A stretch of 25,149 nt of DNA, taken from NCBI GenBank assembly GCA_002398825.1, contig DHBS01000015.1, positions 56,851-81,999 on the forward strand. Reading direction: 5' to 3'. Positions 8,011-15,397 of the stretch are shown here, in pieces. The position numbers were made by a program, and so were the translations under genes. Position 1 is the stretch's first letter, and every line of letters starts with the position of its first letter. The DNA comes from Syntrophomonas sp. UBA4922. Its GTDB lineage: Bacteria; Bacillota; Syntrophomonadia; Syntrophomonadales; Syntrophomonadaceae. The notes under the pieces are model-generated. The model was not told where the DNA came from, searched no databases, and saw nothing but the letters and a program-made list of their open reading frames with translations.

Positions 8011-9375
8011 ATGACTATAGCAGAAATTGTTGCCCGTCAACGCGATTATTTTCTTACTGATGCAACCAAACCGGTGGCCTTCCGCACGGCTGCCTTAAAA
8101 AGGCTGCAAAGAGGCATTGTGCAGCACGAGGCCAATTTACTGGCAGCCTTGAAACAAGACTTGAACAAATCGGATTATGAAGGATACATGACCGAAGTGG
8201 GCCTGGTCTTATCGGAGCTGCGGTTCGCCTTAAAACATATCAAAAAATGGACCAAGCCCCAAAAGGCGCCAACCCCCCTGACGCAATTTCATGCCCGGAG
8301 CTTCATCATAGCAGAGCCCTATGGGGTGGCCCTTATAATTTCTCCCTGGAACTATCCTTTTCAGCTCAGCCTTGAACCCCTGGTAGGAGCCATCGCTGCC
8401 GGCAACTGCGCTATCGTCAAGCCTTCCGAGCATGCGCCGCATACCAGCCGGGTGGTGGCAGAACTTATAGCGTCTTGCTTTCCCCCTCAGTACATCACCG
8501 TGATCGAGGGCGGCCAAGAGCAGAGTGAGCAGCTGCTGACTCAGAAATTGGATTATATCTTCTTCACCGGGGGCATTGAGGTGGGAAAAGTAGTCATGGA
8601 GGCCGCCTCCCGGAATCTTACCCCGGTTAGCCTGGAGCTGGGTGGAAAAAGCCCCTGCATAGTAGATCAGACCGCCGACCTTAAAATCGCGGCCCGGCGG
8701 CTGGCTTTCGGCAAATACCTGAATGCCGGCCAAACCTGTGTGGCTCCGGACTATCTGCTGGTTCACCACAGCGTAAGGACTCGTTTCATCAGTTTCCTTA
8801 AAGAAGCCCTGGAGGATTTTTTTCCTGACCGGAATTATGCCAATCTGCCGGCAATAATCAATGACAGGCATTTTGACCGCCTGTTGGGACTGATCAAAGA
8901 TGAGAACATCCTGCTGGGCGGACGCAGTGATCCTCAAAGCCGATTCATCGAACCCACCGTAGTCGGCGATGTCTCGCCCGCCTCCCCGCTGATGCGGGAA
9001 GAGATCATGGGCCCCATCCTGCCGGTCATGAGCTTTGAAAACCTGGATGAGGTCATAGCCATCGTCAGATCCATGCCCCAGCCCCTGGCCCTGTATTTGT
9101 TCAGCTCTGACCGGGCTGCGGAAAAACGCATATTGAGCAGCCTGTCTTTTGGCGGCGGCTGCATAAACGATACCGTGATCCACCTGACTTCCCCCCACCT
9201 GGGCTTCGGCGGAGTAGGGGACAGCGGAATGGGCTGTTACCACGGCAAGTACAGCTTCGATACCTTTACCCATTACAAGAGCATTCTGAAGAAATCCAAC
9301 TGGATCGATCTGTCCATGCGCTATCATCCCTATACAGCAAGCAAGTCGAGACTGTTGCGCCTGTTTTTGAAATAG
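8011..9375 (+). CDS. NAD(P)-dependent aldehyde dehydrogenase, class 3-like
   Basis: A 454-residue cytosolic member of the aldehyde dehydrogenase superfamily, oxidising aldehydes to acids. The active site is complete: N114 in SPWNYPF, E209 in SLELGGKS and nucleophile C243 in NAGQTCVAPDY. FFTGGIEVGK (184-193) is the nucleotide-binding turn. Length and the short C-terminus (about residue 410 onward, GMGCYHGKYSFDTFTH) fit the class 3/YwdH-type group rather than the ~490-residue class 1/2 enzymes. The Shine-Dalgarno site is weak (AGAGG, 7 bases before ATG 8011). No neighbour fixes the substrate; fatty or aromatic aldehydes are usual for this group. Confidence 0.92.
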   Translation: MTIAEIVARQRDYFLTDATKPVAFRTAALKRLQRGIVQHEANLLAALKQDLNKSDYEGYMTEVGLVLSELRFALKHIKKWTKPQKAPTPLTQFHARSFIIAEPYGVALIISPWNYPFQLSLEPLVGAIAAGNCAIVKPSEHAPHTSRVVAELIASCFPPQYITVIEGGQEQSEQLLTQKLDYIFFTGGIEVGKVVMEAASRNLTPVSLELGGKSPCIVDQTADLKIAARRLAFGKYLNAGQTCVAPDYLLVHHSVRTRFISFLKEALEDFFPDRNYANLPAIINDRHFDRLLGLIKDENILLGGRSDPQSRFIEPTVVGDVSPASPLMREEIMGPILPVMSFENLDEVIAIVRSMPQPLALYLFSSDRAAEKRILSSLSFGGGCINDTVIHLTSPHLGFGGVGDSGMGCYHGKYSFDTFTHYKSILKKSNWIDLSMRYHPYTASKSRLLRLFLK

Positions 9376-9554
9376 GGGATATTAAGGCCGGGCAGTTGAA
9401 GGCGATCATAGCTCTCAAACATCTATAATATTCGCAGATAATGTGCTGATAAAGCACTAAAGGCGAAATACCTTCATATTCAGGTTAAAAAACCTTCTTC
9501 CAGGCAATCATTTGAATATAAATACACTTTAGGACGGGGGGAGCATCTTTTGCT

Positions 9555-10598
9555 ATGTCCCTGTTTAATAAAATCTCTTCCATGAAATTCGGCATAGTTT
9601 TGCTGGGTTTAATCGGCGTTATGTCCGCATTAGGAAGCCTGGTATCACCCGATAATTTCTACAAAACTATGCAGTTTAAGCTGCTGCTGGCGTTGTTAAT
9701 TATCAACCTGATGTTTTGTACCAACAGGCAGATCATACAGTTGTTTAAGCGGGCTGGAGGAACTGCTAAACCAAAAAACAAAGTTGCGAGATTCGGAAAC
9801 GTTTTGATTCATGCCGGCATCTTGCTTGTAATGGTAGGGGGAGCTTTAAATGCGCATTACGGCAAAGCATTAGAAGTTAGTATCGCCGAGGGCGGGACTG
9901 TTGACATATCAACTTTAATGCCAACCCGTGAGCCGCTGCAAGTACAACTGCAGCAAATTTCAATCGAATATAATGCGGACGGCTCACCGGCGCAGTATAG
10001 TTCAGTGATAAATGCAGGGGATGGGGTTCGCGATCAGGGACACTATATCATCAGTGTCAACCACCCCTTGACTCATGCCGGCATCAAAGCCTATCAGCAA
10101 AGCTTGGGTTATCAGATCAAAATGCAAAGCAATTTTGGCCCCGATCAGCTTTTGCATATTGGACAGATATTATCCATACCCAATACTGAGCGACAGATTC
10201 GTATAAATGGATATGCCCCCAATTTTGATCCTTACCGAGCGGTTGATCCGTCCCTCAGGCCAGATAATCCCCAAGTAATAATATCTGTTTATGAAAGAGG
10301 GGTAGCGCTCGGCACCGGAATTGCTTCCTTTAATCAAACTATCAAGATCGCAGACGATACATATATTACTTTTACCGGAGTGCAACCATTTACGGTTCTA
10401 AGGCTGAAATCAGACCCGGGCATACCTTACGCAGCTGCCGGTGCTTTGTTGCTTGTCGGAGGAATCTGTTTTGGTTTGCTCTACAAGCCTTTGGGGGTTG
10501 ATGCGAACAGTTCGGATGTGCAGGGCGGTCTAGGCAGCGAGGCGGTTCTCAACCAAAACCAGCGCTGTGATTCAGTTAACGGGAGGCTGAAATATTGA
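9555..10598 (+). CDS. resB: ResB-like cytochrome c biogenesis protein
   Basis: A 347-residue membrane protein of System II (Ccs) cytochrome c maturation, which holds apocytochrome and haem outside the membrane together with CcsA. Transmembrane segments are visible near 12-33, 41-58, 82-102 and 303-325, with a large outside domain between the third and fourth containing GHYIISVNHPLTHAGIKAYQ, a typical ResB block. It is shorter than Bacillus ResB (~540). A G-rich site (GGGGGAG) lies about 11 bases before ATG 9555. Its stop overlaps the ccsA start by four bases, so the two are translationally coupled. Confidence 0.88.
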   Translation: MSLFNKISSMKFGIVLLGLIGVMSALGSLVSPDNFYKTMQFKLLLALLIINLMFCTNRQIIQLFKRAGGTAKPKNKVARFGNVLIHAGILLVMVGGALNAHYGKALEVSIAEGGTVDISTLMPTREPLQVQLQQISIEYNADGSPAQYSSVINAGDGVRDQGHYIISVNHPLTHAGIKAYQQSLGYQIKMQSNFGPDQLLHIGQILSIPNTERQIRINGYAPNFDPYRAVDPSLRPDNPQVIISVYERGVALGTGIASFNQTIKIADDTYITFTGVQPFTVLRLKSDPGIPYAAAGALLLVGGICFGLLYKPLGVDANSSDVQGGLGSEAVLNQNQRCDSVNGRLKY

Positions 10599-11362
10599 CA
10601 TCGGCTGTATATATTGCCCTGGTATTTTACCTGATTTCTTCTATTACATTTTTCTGGAGCGGTTTTAAGAATAGTTTGGAAAAAATGGCTTTTTCATTGG
10701 CTGCAGCTGGTCTTGCCTTCAACCTGGTTATCCTGGTGATGCGCGGCAGAATAAGCGGCAGGCTCCCACTTTCCAGCGGATATGACTTTCTGTTAACTTT
10801 TATTTTCATAACCGTATTGATGTTTTTAATATATGCAGCCAAATATCCGGTGAGGAACGCCGGAGGGCCGGTAATTATGATTGCCGCACTATTGCTCTCA
10901 GCTGCAGCCTTTATCATGCCTGATAAATCAAGCGGTTTAGCGCCGCTCCCGCCCGCATTGAGAAGCCCCTGGCTGACAGTTCATGTTTTGACTGCGGCTG
11001 CCTCCTATAGTGGCTTCACGTTGGCAGCCGGATTAGCCGCAGTGCAGCTCCACAAGTTGAATCAGATCAGAGAGGAAACGATTTACAGGGTTGTGTCCTT
11101 GAGCTTTGCCTTATTGTCATTATCGATTGTCTTTGGAGCGGTTTGGGCCGAACAGGCCTGGGGCAGCTACTGGTCATGGGATCCCAAAGAGACCTGGGCT
11201 TTGGTCACATGGATTGTTTATGCCGTCTATCTTCACCTGCACCGGCAGTCAAAGTGGCGGGGAAAGCCCGCTAACCTTATGGTGGTAGCAGGATTCATTA
11301 TAGTTCTCTTCACATTTTTTGGCGTGACTTATCTATTTAGCGGCATGCATAGCTATTCTTAA
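10595..11362 (+). CDS. ccsA: CcsA/ResC cytochrome c haem-lyase subunit
   Basis: A 255-residue polytopic membrane protein carrying the WWD haem-handling motif (WGSYWSWDPKETW, 189-201). Conserved flanking His candidates are H130 in LTVHVLT and H252 in SGMHSY; H214 and H216 are also present. With ResB it delivers haem to CxxCH motifs outside the membrane. The start is TTG 10595, which overlaps the ResB stop (TTGA) and has GGGAGG 8 bases upstream. The next gene on the strand encodes a cytochrome c, a likely client. Confidence 0.92.
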   Translation: MTSAVYIALVFYLISSITFFWSGFKNSLEKMAFSLAAAGLAFNLVILVMRGRISGRLPLSSGYDFLLTFIFITVLMFLIYAAKYPVRNAGGPVIMIAALLLSAAAFIMPDKSSGLAPLPPALRSPWLTVHVLTAAASYSGFTLAAGLAAVQLHKLNQIREETIYRVVSLSFALLSLSIVFGAVWAEQAWGSYWSWDPKETWALVTWIVYAVYLHLHRQSKWRGKPANLMVVAGFIIVLFTFFGVTYLFSGMHSYS

Positions 11363-11581
11363 AGCTGAATTCAGGGATAAGGCTGCTCTGATATTTATCT
11401 CTTGTTAGGGTTGAATATGAATGGTTACACCGTGTATTTCCGAATTTCTCCGACATATCTTTTTTAAGGATTCCGGCGATTTTGGTGAAGGCGGTTAAAG
11501 TATCTAAGGTCGAATCATTGCCGAATACCAAACGATAATCAGGGCAACCTATGCATACAAATTTTTCTGGAGGTTGGCGGT

Positions 11582-12739
11582 ATGCGTATATCGAATCGAT
11601 CAGGTATTATCTGGGGTGTTGTGGCGTTGCTGGTTGTTATTGCAGGTATATGGCTGTATCAGGCTGTTGCTGGAAACCGTGATCGCAATAGCAATGTAGC
11701 TAAAAAACCCCAGGAAGAATCTTCTCAATCGACGCAAACACTTGTCATGCAGGGAATGGATGTCTTTAGATATGATACCTATGGTAATGAATATTACTTC
11801 ACCGATACCCTGAAACTACCTTTTGAAACCCTGCTGGCCACCCCGGCAGATACTCGTGAAAAGACCCTGGGGGTGATGACCGATAATACTGGTAAAGTGG
11901 TTGGCATTCAAGAAGTGACAGGCGATGACGGCAAGAAACGTTGGGGTATCACCTGCGCGTTTTGCCACAGTGTTGTGAATCAAAATGGCGAGCGCTTGGA
12001 CGGCATCCCTAATACCCGTTTGAATGTGGGTGCAATACTGGCTCTTTCTCCGGCTCTCGACAACGCCAAAAAAAAGCAGCTCCTTAGTTGGGGTCCAGGT
12101 CGACTAGACGTTACATTTAACAATGAAGCCGAGGACGGGGTTAACAATCCTGCAGTGATGGAAGCGGCTTTTGGGACCAAGGGAATAAAATACTTCAATT
12201 GGAATGGCAGCTTTGAAAGTGCTGCCGAGCGCAGCCATTTCACCATGGATATTGTCGGACATGGTAATGGGGAATTTAAACCTCCAGAAAAGTGGGGAAT
12301 CACAAACCAGGATCTGGGAGATGGAATCGACTTGATCGGTCCCAAGATGCCAGCAGTTGTTGCTTATCTGGAGTCTATTGATCCACCGGCACCGAACCCG
12401 GGTTCTTTTGACCAGGCCAGGGCTGCCAGTGGAGAAGCAATATTCGAGGGCAAAGCTAACTGAACCAAGTGCCACACCCCCCCGTTGTTCACTAACAACG
12501 AAAAGGTCAAACCTGAAGTGGTGGGAACCGATCCTGCTCATGCCAACTCCCCGGTTTTTAAGGACGGGACCTATAAAGTGCCGCAATTGCGCGGGGTTTG
12601 GGCGGTTGCCCCCTATTTTCATGACGGCAGCGCTAAAACTTTGATGGACGTCGTCAACCACTATGACCAGCAATTTAAACTTGATTTAAGTGAAGCTGAG
12701 AAAAGCGATCTGGTGGAATATCTAAAATCGCTGTATTAA
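11582..12739 (+). CDS. Membrane-anchored diheme cytochrome c with in-frame TGA at the second haem motif (candidate selenoprotein)
   Basis: Read through one TGA (12461-12463) this is a 385-residue protein. A signal anchor (about 8-30) precedes a haem domain with CAFCH (125-129) and a second with [TGA]-TKCH, where family logic expects CTKCH; the TGA codon is residue 294. The frame stays open and protein-like for 92 codons after it (TPPLFTNN, VPQLRGVWAVAPYFHDGSAKTLMDVVNHY, ending DLVEYLKSLY), a typical C-terminal domain of di-haem cytochrome c peroxidase/oxidoreductase-like proteins. Start ATG 11582 has GGAGG 8 bases upstream. resB and ccsA lie directly upstream. It is either a selenocysteine (UxxCH) cytochrome or a TGC/TGT-to-TGA nonsense change or sequence error. 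Without readthrough a 293-residue monohaem product results. Confidence 0.8.
12483..12500 (+). promoter_or_regulatory. Stem-loop downstream of the TGA; possible SECIS
   Basis: CGTTGTT and AACAACG form a perfect 7-bp stem with loop CACT, starting 20 bases after the TGA. The loop falls in the distance range usual for bacterial SECIS elements, but it lacks the G expected near the start of the apical loop, so this is only suggestive. Confidence 0.3.
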
Positions 12740-12747
12740 GAATAATT

Positions 12748-12794
12748 TGACGCACCTCCTTTAGTGAAGAAGTGGGGGCATCATAAATGCGTCA
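12748..12794. repeat. Inverted repeat after the cytochrome gene
   Basis: TGACGCA (12748-12754) and TGCGTCA (12788-12794) are exact complements 33 bases apart, 9 bases after the cytochrome stop. It may be part of its 3' end or an operator; nothing more can be said. Confidence 0.4.
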
Positions 12795-12834
12795 GAATCC
12801 GTTTGGATAAAAAACCATATTGTTAAAAAATATG

Positions 12835-12861
12835 AAACCGCGCCATCCCGCGCGGTTTTTT
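12835..12861. terminator. Bidirectional terminator between cytochrome gene and tRNA remnant
   Basis: AAACCGCGC (12835-12843) pairs with GCGCGGTTT (12850-12858), followed by T runs on the plus strand (TTTTTTGTTTT) and, read the other way, CATATTTTTTA. It would end the cytochrome transcript and any minus-strand tRNA transcript. Confidence 0.8.
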
Positions 12862-12870
12862 GTTTTCTAA

Positions 12871-12920
12871 TGGTGAGCCATGGAGGCTTCGAACCTTCGA
12901 CACCCTGATTAAAAGTCAGG
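12871..12920 (-). pseudogene. tRNA-Lys(TTT) 3' half; candidate att site (left)
   Basis: Read on the minus strand this covers the anticodon arm (CCTGACTTTTAATCAGG, anticodon TTT), variable loop, T arm with loop TTCGAAG, 3' acceptor strand and CCA. The D arm and 5' acceptor strand are absent; the sequence beyond 12920 is unrelated. The T stem has an A-C mismatch, so it is a decayed fragment. The 3' end and 10 flanking bases (12861-12892) match 25118-25149 in 31 of 32 positions, in the same orientation. Confidence 0.8.
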
Positions 12921-13024
12921 TGATCCAATTCGGGAATACCGTTATGCGGGTCAGTAATCAGGTGTCCGCCCCAATACATGCCGCTGTTTGGCGTCAAGCG
13001 GAGATAGTTGAATGGCGGAAACGA

Positions 13025-13708
13025 TCATTCCATAGCAATCAGGCGATAGCCTATCCCCGGTTCGGTTAAAATGAAGCCCGGCTGGTTGGGATCCTTTTCT
13101 ATTTTCTTACGCAGCTGGCTGATGTAGATCCGCAGGTATTGGGAATGCTCCTGAGCTTCAGTTCCCCAAATGGCCTTGATAAGATGCCGGTGGGTTACCA
13201 CTTTCCCGGCATTGGCGGCCAGTATCTTTAGCAGGTCGTATTCTATCGGGGTCAGATGTATATCGGTTTCCGCAACTTTGACCAGGCGCCGGGAAAAATC
13301 CAGGAAGAGATCTCCAATCTGAACGACCGGTTCGTCTTTGACATTGGCCTGATGGCGCAAAGCCACCCTGATCCGGGCCATCAGTTCACTCACGCTGAAG
13401 GGCTTGGTCAGATAATCATCGGCTCCGATATCCAGCGCCTGGACTTTTTCATGATCCTGGCCCCGCACCGATAGTATGATTACCGGCACCTGGCTCCATT
13501 CCCGAACTTGCCGCAAGACTTCCAATCCCTCCTGATCCGGGAGACCCATATCCAGTATGATCACATCGGGGCGGGCCGTTACGGCTTGGTAAACGCCTTC
13601 TTTAGCGGTCGCAGCTTCGGTGAAATCATACCCGTGGGCTATCAGGCCGATTTTTAACAGCCGGCGGATTTCCAACTCATCATCGATTACCAATATCTTG
13701 GCTCCCAT
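13025..13708 (-). CDS. kdpE: KdpE-type response regulator (OmpR/PhoB family)
   Basis: A 227-residue DNA-binding regulator. The receiver domain (1-118) has the acidic pair D9/D10, phospho-acceptor D53 in ILDMGLPD and K102 in LTKPFS. The winged-helix output domain (about 130-225) includes LTPIEYDLLKILAANAGKVVTHRHL and YISQLRKKIE, strongly KdpE-like. It is 30 bases downstream of the sensor kinase gene and is the last gene of the minus-strand kimA-kdpD-kdpE group. It would be phosphorylated by that kinase and probably controls potassium uptake. Confidence 0.92.
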   Translation of the reverse strand: MGAKILVIDDELEIRRLLKIGLIAHGYDFTEAATAKEGVYQAVTARPDVIILDMGLPDQEGLEVLRQVREWSQVPVIILSVRGQDHEKVQALDIGADDYLTKPFSVSELMARIRVALRHQANVKDEPVVQIGDLFLDFSRRLVKVAETDIHLTPIEYDLLKILAANAGKVVTHRHLIKAIWGTEAQEHSQYLRIYISQLRKKIEKDPNQPGFILTEPGIGYRLIAME

Positions 13709-13738
13709 CTCTTGCCTCTCTATTCACTTTGAATATAA

Positions 13739-15301
13739 TTAGAAAACATCGCCTGCAACCGGCAGGGTAAAATTAAACCGGCTGCCTCTTTCAGACTGGC
13801 CGGCAGCCCATATGGTCCCCCCGTGCGCTTCGATAATACCCCGGCAAATAGACAAACCCAAGCCTGTGCCGCTAACATTCCCGGGAGACTGCAGACGATA
13901 AAACTTGTCGAATATGAACTCCTCGTCGCCCGGGGTTATACCTTCGCCCTGGTCGGTTACCGACACTTTCAATAATCCGTCAACTTCGGCCGCGCTTACT
14001 ATTATCTCACTATGCCGGGGGGAGTATTTGACGGCGTTATGCAGCAAATTGGTCAACACCTGTTCGATTAAGGCGTAGTCAACTTTAATGAGCGGGAGTG
14101 CATCGGGAATCTCAACTTTGACTTTGTGCCCTTTGAGGATCTCCTGGTTTTCGCGCAGGGTCACGCCGATAATGTCCTGTATATCCGACCAGTCCGGATT
14201 AAGTTTCATATAGCCGCTCTCCAGGCGCGCCATATCAAGAAGGTTGTTTACGAAACGGTTCATGCGCTCAGCCCCCAGCTTAATGCCATTTAACAAGGTG
14301 GCCTTTTGCTCTTCATCATATATGGCTTCATCGTCGACCAGGCTGGAGACCGCACTCATAATGGAGGTGAGCGGTGTCTTCAAGTCGTGGGAAATAGAGT
14401 TGAACAAAGCCGCCTGCAGTCTTTCACTGGCCTCAAGGGTTCTCACGTCGTGGGCTTCCTCCGCTAATTCGAGCCTCGCTATAGCCAAGGCCGACAGCCC
14501 CGCCAGAGCCTGCAGCAGATTTATCTGTTCGGCTTCAAGCAAGTTGTTAGACGGTTTTACTGCCAAAACCGCCATGGTTTTTTCCTCGGTTTTGACCGGT
14601 ACATGATAACCCCTGGCGCCGGTAAAAGTGTCAGTGCCTAAGCCGCTCGGCTGAGAGTGGCTGAAAGTCCACTGGGCCGCCAGCAAATCGTTGGGACTCG
14701 ACGCCAAATCAGTCAGGGTTTTGTTTGCTGCAACGACTCTGAGTTCTCCGTTATGACCGGGCATAAACAGTGCCGCTTCGGCATCCAATGTCTCCGCCGT
14801 CTGCTTGACCACCTGGCTGACCAGCATGTCCAGGTCGGCTGCCGCCGATAATCCACGGGCCAATTCATATAGAACCCGGGTCTGTTTCTCGCGTTGGGTG
14901 GCTTCTTGCGCCCGGCAGCGGAGCAAATCACTCATATTGCCGGTGGTATATGCCACCATCATAAACACCAGGAAGGTGATCAAATGCCGGGTATCACTGA
15001 CCGCCAGGTTAAGGATGGGCGGCATAAATAACACGTCCCAACATAAGACGCTGACCAGGGCTATGAAGAGCGATTGTCTGACCCCCAAGCGGGAGGCTGC
15101 AAAAATAACCGGCAGCAAATATAGCATCCCGATATTGGTTAACCCCAGGTAATCACTGTACAACTTGCCGATCAGAGTAACCGCTGCGGTGAGGAACAAA
15201 GAAAATATTATCAGCCTGCTGTCTTGATCCGTTGTATAATCGATCCGAAGACTGGCGTGAATAGCTCTGCCGATTTTGCGCCAATAGTTTGATCTGCCCA
15301 A
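13739..15301 (-). CDS. kdpD: KdpD-like sensor histidine kinase lacking the N-terminal KdpD/Usp domains
   Basis: A 520-residue membrane kinase. Four transmembrane segments of the DUF4118 type (about 27-125), a GAF-like domain (about 145-280) and a HisKA/HATPase core are visible: H305 in NSISHDLKTPLTS, the N box NLLHNAVKYS, and DQGEGI and GTGLGLSI. The sequence is that of the C-terminal part of KdpD; the ~370-residue cytosolic KdpD and universal-stress domains of the E. coli protein are missing, and translation starts right before the membrane region. No kdpFABC genes are seen; kimA is the upstream neighbour instead. Confidence 0.9.
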   Translation of the reverse strand: MGRSNYWRKIGRAIHASLRIDYTTDQDSRLIIFSLFLTAAVTLIGKLYSDYLGLTNIGMLYLLPVIFAASRLGVRQSLFIALVSVLCWDVLFMPPILNLAVSDTRHLITFLVFMMVAYTTGNMSDLLRCRAQEATQREKQTRVLYELARGLSAAADLDMLVSQVVKQTAETLDAEAALFMPGHNGELRVVAANKTLTDLASSPNDLLAAQWTFSHSQPSGLGTDTFTGARGYHVPVKTEEKTMAVLAVKPSNNLLEAEQINLLQALAGLSALAIARLELAEEAHDVRTLEASERLQAALFNSISHDLKTPLTSIMSAVSSLVDDEAIYDEEQKATLLNGIKLGAERMNRFVNNLLDMARLESGYMKLNPDWSDIQDIIGVTLRENQEILKGHKVKVEIPDALPLIKVDYALIEQVLTNLLHNAVKYSPRHSEIIVSAAEVDGLLKVSVTDQGEGITPGDEEFIFDKFYRLQSPGNVSGTGLGLSICRGIIEAHGGTIWAAGQSERGSRFNFTLPVAGDVF

Positions 15302-15397
15302 GCAATGCTGCCCTCCGCTTCTCGCATACCATGAACTGTATTATTCTACCCGGTATCGTAATTCCCTTTTCATTATAATTGAAGGGCCTGGGGATTA

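Noticed and set aside
8230..9327. Long minus-strand open frame (365 codons) opposite the aldehyde dehydrogenase
   Set aside because: It is the antisense shadow of a clearly conserved gene with a complete active site; the shadow has no family motif.
11337..11531. Minus-strand frame upstream of the cytochrome gene, with a CIGCP-like start and FTKIAGILKKDMSEKFG
   Set aside because: It looks mildly protein-like and may be a gene relic, but I recognise no family and there is no start site, so it is not listed as a gene.
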